Part shown: positions 56,523 to 64,000 of the stretch, piece after piece
Layout of the letters: every line of letters starts with the position of its first letter
Position numbering within the stretch: position 1 is the stretch's first letter
Assembly (NCBI GenBank): GCA_027887045.1
Contig: JAPCJH010000001.1
Location: forward strand, 124,001-188,000
DNA from: Nitrososphaerota archaeon
GTDB taxonomy: Archaea; Thermoproteota; Nitrososphaeria; Nitrososphaerales; Gagatemarchaeaceae
DNA: 64,000 nt
Reading direction: 5' to 3'
Notes under the pieces: generated by a model
Database searches by the model: none
Told to the model about the DNA's origin: nothing
What the model saw: only the letters and a program-made list of their open reading frames with translations
Made by a program: the position numbers and the translations under genes

Positions 56523-57365
56523 TTGGGGAAGTTCCACGTTGGGCGTGCGCCGCTGATGGGAATCGTGGCCGTGGTGGCCGGGACCGTCCTCGTCGCGGCC
56601 GAGATGACGTTATGGTACTTCGCGCAAGACTCCATAATCCTGACGCCCCGGGTTTTTTCAGAAGTTGGCTACTTCTTCGCGCTCGAAGTGGTTTACCTCG
56701 GGATCATCCTGGGAGGACTCCTACTGCTCAGGCGGACCGTGCGGGCGGAGGGTGACGCGGGGATGTCGAGCGTATCAGGTATCATTGGTAATGCTCTGAA
56801 CTCGAGAAGGGATTTGAGGGTCGGAGCCGCGGTTGGCATCGCGTACGGAGTATTCTACGCCCTCGTTTCCAGTATCGTTGTCTATCAACCGACGGTCGAC
56901 TTTGCTGCCGCCTACGGAGCCAGCTCCCCGGGGGTTTCGGCGGTCGCCTGCTGCGGGAGCTTAGGGACTACTCCCGAGTTGATAGTTTACCTCCTGCCGA
57001 ACCTTCACCTGGGGCTGCAGATCATACCCCTTGATCTCCTCTTCCTGTTCCTTATCCCTGTGCTCATCGCAGTGAACGCCGCGATCGCGTACTACGCCTT
57101 GCGGAAGAGGCCGAAGACCACCGGAGGGGTTTGGCTCGGCGGCGTCGCCTCTGTGGTGGGACTGTTCACTGCCTGCCCCACTTGCGCCGGGTACTTCCTC
57201 GCTGGGGCTTTTGGTGGCCTCGGAGCTACGACCCTGGCGGTCGCGCTAGCACCGCTACAGCTCGCCTTCGTCTCGGTGAGCATCCCGCTCCTGATCCTGA
57301 GCCCGTTCGTGACCGCGTCGAGTCTGAAAAGGGCGTACATCGCGTCGTGCAAGATACAGAGTTAG
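56523..57365 (+). CDS. Polytopic membrane protein with cysteine motifs
   Basis: The protein has 280 residues and about six to seven membrane segments. Two cysteine-containing motifs stand out: VACCGSLGTTPE near residues 141-152 between segments, and LFTACPTCAGYFLAG near 215-229 at the start of a segment, a CxxC. These could bind a metal or act as a thiol-disulfide relay. I do not recognise the family. The start is TTG at 56523, with a TATA-like ACTTAAAAAGTATC at about 56488-56501. The TGA-side end overlaps the convergent lysK gene by four bases. Confidence 0.6.
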   Translation: MGKFHVGRAPLMGIVAVVAGTVLVAAEMTLWYFAQDSIILTPRVFSEVGYFFALEVVYLGIILGGLLLLRRTVRAEGDAGMSSVSGIIGNALNSRRDLRVGAAVGIAYGVFYALVSSIVVYQPTVDFAAAYGASSPGVSAVACCGSLGTTPELIVYLLPNLHLGLQIIPLDLLFLFLIPVLIAVNAAIAYYALRKRPKTTGGVWLGGVASVVGLFTACPTCAGYFLAGAFGGLGATTLAVALAPLQLAFVSVSIPLLILSPFVTASSLKRAYIASCKIQS

Positions 57366-58477
57366 GTGGGCCCTTTGATCTGAACGAGCTGCTTGATGGC
57401 CTCGGTCAGCGTATCGATGCTCGTGAGGTAATCGTCGACCAAGACGTACTCCCCACGAGTGTGGGCGAGGCTGGTTTCCCCTGGTCCGTAGGTTATGCAT
57501 GTGGTTCCCCGAACGGACGCCATCGTGTTCATGTCTCCCGTCCCACTCTTTCGGATCATCACCGGCTTGCTCTTGTTTTGGAGAATGATCGCCCGCCGAA
57601 AGGCCCTTACCAGGACGGATAAGACGTCAGCCTCGTACGGCTCGGTAGGCTCGTCGAATTCGACACCGGCACTCGCTGCGCCGGTCGAGGCGGCGGATTC
57701 CCGAACGATCGAAGAGAAATCGCGCTTCACGTCTTCGCTTTTCATACCCGGGGGGACGCGAACATCAAGAGTCATCCTGCAGATGCTCGGGAGCACGTTA
57801 TGGTACGTCCCGGCCCGCACCCCGGTGACGGCGATGGAGAGAGAGTGGAAACGGTCGTCCGCGACAGAGTGCTCAGACTCGTAGCCTTTCAGGCGTTCAA
57901 GCAGTTTCAGAGCAGCGTCGAACGCGCTCGGGTGCGCCCAGGGCGAACTGGCGTGGCCACCTCCGGTCCTGGTAGTTACGAGGGTGCCGATTCTCCCCCG
58001 GTACCCCACGGTGATTTTCCCCGCTCCCCCCGGTTCCCCAAAAATCGCAAAGTCATATTTCGTGCCGCTGTTGATTATGGTCTTGATGCCGAGGCTGTCT
58101 CCCTCTTCGCGGGTCGCACAGGCTACCGTGAGCGTGGCGAGCTTCATGTCTCTCAGACGGGAACCCGCGATTATCAACGCGCAAAGGGGGGCCTTTGCAT
58201 CGACGGCACCTCTCCCCGAAATCCTCCCCTTCCCGACTCTTACGGGTAGATTCCCCGGCACGGTGTCCATATGTCCGCAGAGGAGTATCCGGGTTTTTCC
58301 GCTCCCGACGTGACCTAACACGTTTCCCGCTTCATCGACCCTGACCTTTGAATAGCCGAGCTGTTCCATCCGCCTAGCGAGGAGGCGCGCGAGCTTTCCT
58401 TCTTTTTTCGTCGGAGAGTAGACTTTCAGAACCTCTGTTAGGAGCGGTACGGCTTCAACGGCCAAACTTCCTCTCAC
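57362..58477 (-). CDS. lysK: LysW-lysine/ornithine hydrolase (LysK)
   Basis: This 371-residue M20-family peptidase releases lysine or ornithine from the LysW carrier. Motifs are LCGHMDTVPGNLPV near residue 67 (metal histidine and aspartate), the bridging ATREEGDSLGIK near 121, FAIFGEPGG near 143, and the GRIGTLVTTRTGGGHASSPW region. It follows lysX on the minus strand with a four-base GTGA overlap and is the last gene of the operon. The start is GTG at 58477. The enzyme type fits the LysW pathway rather than ordinary ArgE. Confidence 0.88.
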   Translation of the reverse strand: MRGSLAVEAVPLLTEVLKVYSPTKKEGKLARLLARRMEQLGYSKVRVDEAGNVLGHVGSGKTRILLCGHMDTVPGNLPVRVGKGRISGRGAVDAKAPLCALIIAGSRLRDMKLATLTVACATREEGDSLGIKTIINSGTKYDFAIFGEPGGAGKITVGYRGRIGTLVTTRTGGGHASSPWAHPSAFDAALKLLERLKGYESEHSVADDRFHSLSIAVTGVRAGTYHNVLPSICRMTLDVRVPPGMKSEDVKRDFSSIVRESAASTGAASAGVEFDEPTEPYEADVLSVLVRAFRRAIILQNKSKPVMIRKSGTGDMNTMASVRGTTCITYGPGETSLAHTRGEYVLVDDYLTSIDTLTEAIKQLVQIKGPT

Positions 58478-59322
58478 CTTTTCGACGCTGAAATAAGGTA
58501 ATCGACAATAAGTCCGGGGATATCGATCCCCGTGGCGGGGACCGTGTTTTTGAACTCGGTGGTGTTATTGACTTCGTGCACAACCAGCCCGCCCTCTGTC
58601 TCCATGAGGTCGACCCCGACTATCTCTCCTCCAACGGCGGCTGCCGCCTTCAGGGAAAGCTCGTCAAGCTCCTTTCCGATGGGGCACCCCTCGGCTCTCC
58701 CTCCCCTCGCAGTGTTGGTTCGCCAGTCCTTCGGGCCCGAAAGTCGGTAGATGGCCGCCACCGTAGTGTCCCCGATGACGAAGGACCTTATGTCGCGCGG
58801 AGGCCGTTTCACGAATTCCTGCAGGTAATACACCTGGTAAAGCGGAAACATGTATTGCCTGTCCTCGAGCAGGGCGGTGGCGGTATCCGAGTCTTTTATC
58901 AGGGCAGACAGGCGCCCCCAGCTCCCCACGACGGGTTTTATGACTGCCGGATAGCCCAGATCTTCAATTGCTTTCTTCGCCGACTCTTCTGTGAAGGCTA
59001 GGCGTGTCTTCGGGGTGGGGATGTTCCTCCGGACGAGCGCGAGGGTGCAGAAGAGCTTGTTTCCGCAGACAGATGCGGAGGCGAAGTTGTTGACGACGCG
59101 GTGCCCCGCTCCTTCGAGAGCCGCGGTCGAGTGGAGGTTCCTGAAGATGCTGATCGTCCTCTGCAGAACGATGTCTCTCTGGGGCGAGGCTCGGGAGTTC
59201 AGGTCCAGGTTAAGGCCCTTCGAGTCCAGGAGGTGTGCGCGCACGCCCTTTCGCCCTGCCGCGGAGACGATAGCTTTCTCCTCCCAACGTACCGTATCGT
59301 AGAGTAACGTGAAGGCGGGCGT
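58474..59322 (-). CDS. LysX/ArgX-type ATP-grasp ligase, copy 1
   Basis: ATP-grasp enzyme that links the amino group of aminoadipate or glutamate to the C-terminal glutamate of LysW. Motifs are VRWEEKA near the start, DWRTNTARGGRAEGCP in the middle, and VDLMETEGGLVVHEVNNTTEFKNT near the end, the metal-binding acidic residues. The conserved N-terminus begins a few codons after the lysW TAG, in the same frame, but no ATG, GTG or TTG occurs before it; ACG at 59322 or 59310 are the best candidates. The first standard start, GTG 59244, would delete about 20-30 conserved residues. End overlaps lysK by four bases. Confidence 0.8.
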   Translation of the reverse strand, partial: TPAFTLLYDTVRWEEKAIVSAAGRKGVRAHLLDSKGLNLDLNSRASPQRDIVLQRTISIFRNLHSTAALEGAGHRVVNNFASASVCGNKLFCTLALVRRNIPTPKTRLAFTEESAKKAIEDLGYPAVIKPVVGSWGRLSALIKDSDTATALLEDRQYMFPLYQVYYLQEFVKRPPRDIRSFVIGDTTVAAIYRLSGPKDWRTNTARGGRAEGCPIGKELDELSLKAAAAVGGEIVGVDLMETEGGLVVHEVNNTTEFKNTVPATGIDIPGLIVDYLISASKR

Positions 59323-59325
59323 CCG

Positions 59326-59496
59326 CTATTCTCCCCAGTCTTCTTCTTCGAGTTCCGCGGGCCTGATGGTGAATAGATCTGAATTTGTGACTTTAACCAG
59401 TTCGTACGACGTCCCGCAGTCCTTGCAGCCGACTATTTCCCCCTGGATCGCGTCGGAAGGGATAATCAATGGACCGTCACACTCCACACAATTCAA
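59326..59496 (-). CDS. lysW: Amino-group carrier protein LysW, copy 1
   Basis: This 56-residue acidic protein carries the substrate amino group during lysine and arginine synthesis. It has cysteine pairs at CVEC (residues 3-6) and CKDC (24-27) for a zinc ribbon, and ends with the functional EEEDWGE, whose C-terminal glutamate is the attachment site. I chose TTG 59496 because GGGGTGA sits five bases upstream; GTG 59505 is an alternative. It is directly followed in frame by lysX, separated only by the TAG. Confidence 0.92.
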   Translation of the reverse strand: MNCVECDGPLIIPSDAIQGEIVGCKDCGTSYELVKVTNSDLFTIRPAELEEEDWGE

Positions 59497-59568
59497 TCTT
59501 CTCACCCCCTGCCCTTGTTTCTTCCGAATTGGCTTCCCTCGGATAGATTTAACGATATTCGTACGAAA

Positions 59569-59982
59569 TCAGCGAATTGTGCGCAGAATCATCATCGTAT
59601 TCGTGTTAATCACGCCGTCGACACGCCGAATTCCTTCAACCGATTTGTTCACCTCGACGATATTCGCTCCCTTTATCACGACGGCAATGTCGAACTGGCC
59701 CGCGGTCTCGTATACCGTTTCCACTCCCGCGACACCCCTGATCTTCCCGCTCACCTGGCTCGTCGGGACAGAAGGACTAACCGCGATCCATGTCACTGCG
59801 CTCGTCAGCTGGGGGTCGTCCACCTCGATCGTGAACTTCTTGATGATTCCGCCGAGAACGAGGTTTGCTATCCGTCTCCGCACCGCCGACTCGGATAGAT
59901 TGAGCTTCTGGGCTATCTCGGTGTTCGATCTCCGAGCGTCCTCCCGCAAGATCTGGATTATCAGTTGGTCAGTTTTGTCCAA
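59569..59982 (-). CDS. Lrp/AsnC-family regulator, LysM-like
   Basis: This 137-residue regulator has an N-terminal helix-turn-helix (NTEIAQKLNLSESAVRRRIANL near residues 20-41) and a C-terminal RAM ligand domain (TVYETAGQFDIAVVIKGAN). It lies within the lysine/arginine operon, between lysJ and lysW, like LysM of Sulfolobus, which activates the lys genes. The start is TTG 59982, with GGAGGAG nine bases upstream; a longer frame to 60027 lacks such a site. It overlaps the end of lysJ by 14 bases. Confidence 0.85.
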   Translation of the reverse strand: MDKTDQLIIQILREDARRSNTEIAQKLNLSESAVRRRIANLVLGGIIKKFTIEVDDPQLTSAVTWIAVSPSVPTSQVSGKIRGVAGVETVYETAGQFDIAVVIKGANIVEVNKSVEGIRRVDGVINTNTMMILRTIR

Positions 59983-61171
59983 AGCGGCGGGACTCCTCCA
60001 GCCTAACCGTTTCTTCGAGCACTTCAAGTGTCTTCCGCATCTGTTCCACCGATATGACGATCGGCGGCAAGAGCCTGATCACGTCTCTCCCGGCATAGGC
60101 AAGTATGACACCCCGGTCGATAGCATCAAGGAGGACGTGATGCACGTCGACCCTAAGCTCGAGGGCCCGCATGAGACCGAGCCCCCTCGCATCGCGAACG
60201 ATCTTGTGATGGTTTGCGATGCCCGCGAGCCCCGCCTTGAGCTCCTTCCCCTTGGCTTCTGCCATTTCGGGGAGCCTATTCTTCACGATGTAATCCAGGT
60301 TGGCAGAAGCGGCGGCACACGAGAGCGGATTCCCCCCGAAAGTACTCGTGTGCTCCCCCTTCTTCAACGAGTCCATTACGTCGCGACGCGTCACGGTTGC
60401 GCCAGTCGGGACGCCTCCCCCCAGCCCCTTGGAGATGGTCATTATGTCCGGGACGACCCCCCAATGCTCGCCGGCCCACATCCGACCGGTCCTCCCGAGC
60501 CCCGATTGAATCTCGTCCAGTATCAATAATGTGCCGTGCCTGTCGCAGATCTCCCTGACCTCCTTGAAGTATCCCGGCGGCGGGATGATTATCCCGGTCT
60601 CCCCCTGGATCGGCTCAGCGATGACCGCTGCGGTGTCCTGGCTGACCTTCGACTCGAGCGACCTAGGATCCCCGTATTCGGCGAAGTCGAAATCGGGGAC
60701 GAGCGGTCCGAAAGGTTCCCTGTACTTCTTGTTCCACGTGGCTGAAAGGGCGCCGTACGTCTTCCCGTGGAATCCCCCCTTCATCGAGACGATGCCCCGC
60801 CTTCCGGTATGCCGTCGCGCCAGCTTGATCGCGGCTTCCACTGTCTCGGTCCCGCTATTCGTGAGGAGTGCCGCCTCCAGTCCCTTGGGGGTCACCTTCG
60901 CGAGTTTCTCGAGAAACTCGGAGCGCGCGTCGTTGTAGAACGACCCGTGGCAAGTGATCAGCTTCTCGGTCTGCTCTTTTATGGCGTCGACGACCCAAGG
61001 GTTGCAGTGCCCCGTGATTGCGACGCCGTATCCAGCCATGCAATCGACGTACTCCTTGCCCGCTTGGTCCCAGACGAGGGCGCCAGATCCGCGCACCAGT
61101 GTGACGGGGAACTTTTGGAAAGCCCCGGAGCCATACTGCTCTTCCAGAGCTCGCGCTTGCGTGGAACTCAT
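59969..61171 (-). CDS. lysJ: LysW-aminoadipate/glutamate semialdehyde aminotransferase (LysJ/ArgD)
   Basis: This 400-residue class III PLP aminotransferase has GYGVAITGHCNPWVVDAI near residue 50, NSGTETVEAAIKLARRHTGR near 103-122, LILDEIQSGLGRTG near 213, and the PLP lysine in MTISKGLGGGVPTG near 245. It converts the LysW-bound semialdehyde to LysW-lysine or LysW-ornithine. The ATG 61171 overlaps the lysZ stop (ATGA), and its end overlaps the Lrp-type regulator by 14 bases. Substrate flexibility toward both branches is typical. Confidence 0.9.
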   Translation of the reverse strand: MSSTQARALEEQYGSGAFQKFPVTLVRGSGALVWDQAGKEYVDCMAGYGVAITGHCNPWVVDAIKEQTEKLITCHGSFYNDARSEFLEKLAKVTPKGLEAALLTNSGTETVEAAIKLARRHTGRRGIVSMKGGFHGKTYGALSATWNKKYREPFGPLVPDFDFAEYGDPRSLESKVSQDTAAVIAEPIQGETGIIIPPPGYFKEVREICDRHGTLLILDEIQSGLGRTGRMWAGEHWGVVPDIMTISKGLGGGVPTGATVTRRDVMDSLKKGEHTSTFGGNPLSCAAASANLDYIVKNRLPEMAEAKGKELKAGLAGIANHHKIVRDARGLGLMRALELRVDVHHVLLDAIDRGVILAYAGRDVIRLLPPIVISVEQMRKTLEVLEETVRLEESRRFGQN

Positions 61172-61974
61172 CTTGTTATCACCGTGCAAGATTCGTGGGC
61201 GAGCGCAGACTGAACCGGAGATGGTCTCATACCTGAAGAGATTATGGCTTCCTTCACGCCACCTTCCACAGCTTCGATTCCCGCGATCACTTTCTTTTGC
61301 ATGCCGAAGCCAATCTTTGGAATTTCTTGCTTAGCCTGTTCGACGCTCAGATTCCTTACGAGGACCCCGTCGAGAGTCAACCCGTCCACGTTCGTAAGGA
61401 AAATCACGCTGTATGCCCCGACACCTATCGCCACGGCAGCGGCCGCCCGATCTCCGTCGATGTTCAGGGGCTCGTTTTCCTCGCCGATCGCGACGGGCGA
61501 GACGAGTGGGACGTATCCGTTCTTCATGAGCAGCTCGGCCAGAGCTCCGTTGACCGAGTCGACTCTTCCCGTGAACCCACCATCGATCATCATCTTCCTT
61601 CCTCGTTCGTCGACTATGACGAGTTTCTGTTTGCGCTTGCCCACGAGCAAGCGCCCATCGGAGCCCGAGATCGAAACTGCGTTGACCCCATTCCTCGCGA
61701 GGGAGCGCAACAACTTCTTTGCAACCATACCGGTCATGACCATCTGATAGATTTCTGCTGTTTCCGCGTCAGTGTATCTGCTCCTGATTCCGTCCGGAGA
61801 GGTCACGAATCTCTGCTCCTTGCCCAGCCTGGTCGCGATCTCTGTCACGATGTCGCCCCCGCCGTGGACAATCACAACTTCGTGGGAGGAAGTCGCGGCC
61901 TTGACGTCAGAAAGTAGGGAATCTGGGAGTCCTTCTTTGACGAGACTCCCCCCGATCTTGATCACTAACCTCAA
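61168..61974 (-). CDS. lysZ: LysW-aminoadipate/glutamate kinase (LysZ/ArgB)
   Basis: This 268-residue amino acid kinase starts with LVIKIGGSLVKEG near residue 3, has VHGGGDIVTEIATRLG near 38, and GVNAVSISGSDGRLL near 105, then the ATP-site region INIDG/NIDGDRAAAAVAIGV near 190 and FLTNVDGLTLDG near 215. It phosphorylates the side-chain carboxylate of LysW-aminoadipate or LysW-glutamate. The TTG 61974 is chosen over the open frame to 62022, which runs inside lysY. The end overlaps lysJ by four bases. Confidence 0.9.
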   Translation of the reverse strand: MRLVIKIGGSLVKEGLPDSLLSDVKAATSSHEVVIVHGGGDIVTEIATRLGKEQRFVTSPDGIRSRYTDAETAEIYQMVMTGMVAKKLLRSLARNGVNAVSISGSDGRLLVGKRKQKLVIVDERGRKMMIDGGFTGRVDSVNGALAELLMKNGYVPLVSPVAIGEENEPLNIDGDRAAAAVAIGVGAYSVIFLTNVDGLTLDGVLVRNLSVEQAKQEIPKIGFGMQKKVIAGIEAVEGGVKEAIISSGMRPSPVQSALAHESCTVITR

Positions 61975-61978
61975 CTGG

Positions 61979-63040
61979 CTACACCGGATGAAGCGGGGCG
62001 TATTCAAGCCCGACTTTTTCATCCAATCCGAGCATGAGATTCATCACCTGGACCGCGTTCCCCGCCGCTCCCTTGATCAGATTATCAGTCGCGCCGAGGG
62101 CGACGATTCGTCCCGTTCTGGATTCCAGTTCAAAGCCGACGTCGCAGAAGTTAGAGCCGATGACTATCTTAGGGTCGGGTAGCCTGAAGGGACCCGACTT
62201 GTCTCTCACAAGTCTGATGAAGTAACTCCCGGCGTACATCGCCCGGTACGCCTTCCATATTTCGAGCGGCTCCGGTTGGGTCCGCGTGAAGACGTGGCAC
62301 GTCGAAAGGATCCCCCTGACCATGTTTACTGCGTGAGCGGACATTGAGATCTTTACAGGAGTGCCGGCGATCTCAGACAGCACCTGTTCGATCTCGGCAG
62401 AGTGCCGATGTCCCGCGGGCTTGTAGGGGCGCACGACGTTGTATCTCTCGGAGAAGTGCGTCGATAATGACGGCTTCCCGCCCGCTCCCGAGGAACCGAT
62501 CTTCGCGTCCACTACGATATGATCACTATCGACCCCCATGGAGCTCTGTTTCAGAAGCGGCGCGAGCGCGAGAATGGATGTTATGGCCATGCAACCGGGC
62601 GAAGAGGCGTAGTGCGCGCCCTTGAGGGCGTCTCTGTTGATCTCGGGGATCGCATAGACGAACTTGTCGAGGAGGTCGGGGGACGGATGATCAAATTTGT
62701 ACCATTCCTGGTATTTCGAGGGGTCTTTCAACCGGAAGTCGGCGCTGAGGTCGATGATCTTCAGCCCGGCGTCCGCTAGCTGCGGGACGTACTTTATGGA
62801 CTCGCCGTGCGGGAGAGCCGTGAACACCACATCGGAACTTTCGGTGAGCTTCGACAGGTCATATTGGGAGAACTTTAGCTCTGTCACGTTCCTCAGATTT
62901 GGGTGGACCCTGAAAATGAATTCCCCCGCATATTTCCTCGACGTCGCGATCGTCAAGTCCACGTTCGGATGCTGGATCAAAAGACGGAGGAGCTCACCGC
63001 CGATGTAGCCGGATGCTGCAACTACCCCTACTCTGACCAT
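61979..63040 (-). CDS. lysY: LysW-aminoadipyl/glutamyl phosphate reductase (LysY/ArgC)
   Basis: This 353-residue NADPH-dependent reductase begins VGVVAASGYIGGELLRLL, the NADP-binding motif of ArgC-type enzymes; the catalytic cysteine is in HYASSPGCMAITSILAL near residue 148. VAIKGAAGNAVQVMNLM, read here as LIKGAAGNAVQVMN near 330, and the late VNMVRGILSTCHVF near 250 also match. It makes the LysW-linked semialdehyde for lysJ. ATG 63040 is chosen, two bases after the lysX2 stop; the frame to 63115 is a shadow of that gene. Confidence 0.92.
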   Translation of the reverse strand: MVRVGVVAASGYIGGELLRLLIQHPNVDLTIATSRKYAGEFIFRVHPNLRNVTELKFSQYDLSKLTESSDVVFTALPHGESIKYVPQLADAGLKIIDLSADFRLKDPSKYQEWYKFDHPSPDLLDKFVYAIPEINRDALKGAHYASSPGCMAITSILALAPLLKQSSMGVDSDHIVVDAKIGSSGAGGKPSLSTHFSERYNVVRPYKPAGHRHSAEIEQVLSEIAGTPVKISMSAHAVNMVRGILSTCHVFTRTQPEPLEIWKAYRAMYAGSYFIRLVRDKSGPFRLPDPKIVIGSNFCDVGFELESRTGRIVALGATDNLIKGAAGNAVQVMNLMLGLDEKVGLEYAPLHPV

Positions 63041-63041
63041 T

Positions 63042-63896
63042 CTACTTCCGCGCTCTCGAAATGACGTACGCAGCGATCTTTCTTGCGATGCTCCCAGAGG
63101 TCGCAGCCTGTGCACCCGCGAACTCCACCGTGTTGTTCACCTCGTGGACCAAGTAACCCTCCTCGGACTCCATCGCGTCCACGCCGAGCACCCCTCCCCC
63201 GACCGCGTCTGCAGCCCTGAAGATTATTTCCCGGAGCTCCTTGTTAGGTTTGAGGGCTTTGGTAAGGCCGCCTCTCGCTACGTTCGTTCGCCAATCGTCC
63301 TCGGGTGCGTAGCGATATACGCACGCGGCGATTTCGTCCCCCGCCACGACCGCCCTGACGTCACGAGGGGGTCTCTTGACGAACTCCTGAAGGTAATACA
63401 TGTGTTCGATTGGATTCTGGAGCTCCTCGCGCAGCTCCACGATAGAGAGCAAAGCCTCTTTGTCCCTCGCTATGCTCACCATCCTCCCCCAGCTACCTAC
63501 GAAAGGCTTGAGGACGACGGGGAAGCCCATTTTTTGGGCAGATTCTGCGACCGTGTCTGACGATAGGCTGATCATCGTTCTGGGAGTCGGGATCTTGGCT
63601 TTCGCTAGGATAAGCGTCGTGAGGAGTTTGTTCCCACACGACTCGGTCACGAGATAAGGGTTGACGACAGATACCCCGAGGTTCTCCAGAATCCTTGTGA
63701 GGTAGAGTGTCCGGTAGAAACTGATGCACCTCTGCAGGACAACGTCCCCGAATTCCCTCGCGCGTCGCACCCGAGAGATTTCGAATACGAGCGGCTTGGC
63801 ATCGACGAGCGCGGCATTCGCGCCCAGCGCCTGGGCCTCCTTCTGCAGCGCCTTCTCTTCCCACCTTAGCCTGTCGAAGAGGATCGTGAGCTTCAT
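63042..63896 (-). CDS. LysX/ArgX-type ATP-grasp ligase, copy 2
   Basis: This 284-residue ATP-grasp enzyme has the same layout as copy 1: LTILFDRLRWEEKALQKEA at the start, SWGRMVSIARD near 131, DDWRTNVARGGLTKAL near 210, and VDAMESEEGYLVHEVNNTVEF near 245. The two copies are clearly related but differ along their length, as LysX and ArgX do; one probably acts on aminoadipate and the other on glutamate. I cannot tell which. The ATG 63896 directly follows the TAG of the second lysW, in the same frame. Confidence 0.88.
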   Translation of the reverse strand: MKLTILFDRLRWEEKALQKEAQALGANAALVDAKPLVFEISRVRRAREFGDVVLQRCISFYRTLYLTRILENLGVSVVNPYLVTESCGNKLLTTLILAKAKIPTPRTMISLSSDTVAESAQKMGFPVVLKPFVGSWGRMVSIARDKEALLSIVELREELQNPIEHMYYLQEFVKRPPRDVRAVVAGDEIAACVYRYAPEDDWRTNVARGGLTKALKPNKELREIIFRAADAVGGGVLGVDAMESEEGYLVHEVNNTVEFAGAQAATSGSIARKIAAYVISRARK

Positions 63897-64000
63897 CTAT
63901 TCGCCCCAGTCCTCCTCGATGGTTTCCGCGGGCTTCAGCATCGCTGTGCCGTTCTTTATTTCCGCCACCTCATACTCAACTCCACAATCCTTACAAGAAA
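63897..64000 (-). CDS. lysW: Amino-group carrier protein LysW, copy 2, partial
   Basis: The 3' part of a second LysW: SCKDCGVEYEVAEIKNG with one cysteine pair, then the acidic end TIEEDWGE with the carrier glutamate. The N-terminal part, with the other cysteine pair, lies beyond the right window edge. It is followed without a gap by lysX copy 2. Its sequence differs from copy 1 in the middle but shares the EDWGE tail. Confidence 0.88.
   Translation of the reverse strand, partial: SCKDCGVEYEVAEIKNGTAMLKPAETIEEDWGE

Noticed and set aside
1-64000. CRISPR arrays, insertion sequences or prophage genes.
   Set aside because: No regularly spaced repeats, transposase-like or phage structural proteins were seen.

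Overview
The window is a gene-dense stretch of an archaeal chromosome. Archaeal hallmarks include ribosomal proteins L15e, S3Ae and S15, aEF-1beta, FEN-1 with a PCNA box, a FAU-1/aCPSF1-type beta-CASP nuclease, proteasome beta subunits, KEOPS genes, glycerol-1-phosphate dehydrogenase, a geranylgeranyl reductase, Lsm, PDCD5 and Pop5. The LysW-carrier lysine/arginine pathway, a zinc ferredoxin, two proteasome beta subunits, a fused 3-hydroxyacyl-CoA dehydrogenase/enoyl-CoA hydratase and a SepF-like protein fit a member of the Thaumarchaeota/Nitrososphaeria or a near relative. That placement is inference. By eye the G+C content is in the high fifties, TTG starts are very common, and many genes look leaderless with a TATA box about 25-30 bases upstream.

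Layout. 1-730: a frameshifted LAGLIDADG endonuclease lies directly downstream of a promoter and a tRNA-like 5' half, so this may be the edge of a tRNA gene interrupted by a large intron. 730-11000: diphthamide and flavin genes, translin, transporters, a resolvase-like nuclease, NAD(P)HX repair, FEN-1, aEF-1beta and lipid saturation. 11000-11390: a gene-free, hairpin-rich interval that is probably a structured RNA. 11390-18010: Pth2, TruD, a ferredoxin-NADP reductase, L15e, SerA, a disulfide-reductase-like flavoprotein and YchF. 18096-24422: an information-processing block (S3Ae, SerS, Pcc1, RecJ-like, S15, ITPase, Bud32, Kae1) that holds three KEOPS subunits. 24432-26135: an unknown gene, a DUF54-type RNA-binding protein, Pop5 and SCP2.

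26132-33000: an acyl-CoA metabolism cluster (DUF35 protein, thiolase, acyl-CoA dehydrogenase, HAD/ECH fusion, class III CoA-transferase) with inverted repeats in two promoter regions. 33373-44721: two proteasome beta subunits (one without the catalytic threonine), RtcA, NadM, an aminotransferase, FKBP, G1P dehydrogenase, aCPSF1, SepF-like, PUA, Lsm and RpiA. 44836-48320: an AT-richer, more accessory-looking part with a giant coiled-coil membrane protein, a zinc ferredoxin and a free-standing homing endonuclease. 48440-57365: an Ada-type alkylation repair protein of bacterial style, a DMT transporter, PDCD5, PAC2, RtcB with archease, a lipoate ligase, threonine dehydratase with a stand-alone RAM domain, and a cysteine-containing membrane protein.

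57362-64000: one long minus-strand operon for lysine/arginine synthesis on the LysW carrier. It contains two lysW genes (one cut by the window edge), two lysX/argX-type ligases, lysY, lysZ, lysJ, an Lrp regulator and lysK. The two ligase-carrier pairs suggest one acts on aminoadipate and one on glutamate. No CRISPR array, insertion sequence, complete tRNA or rRNA gene was seen.
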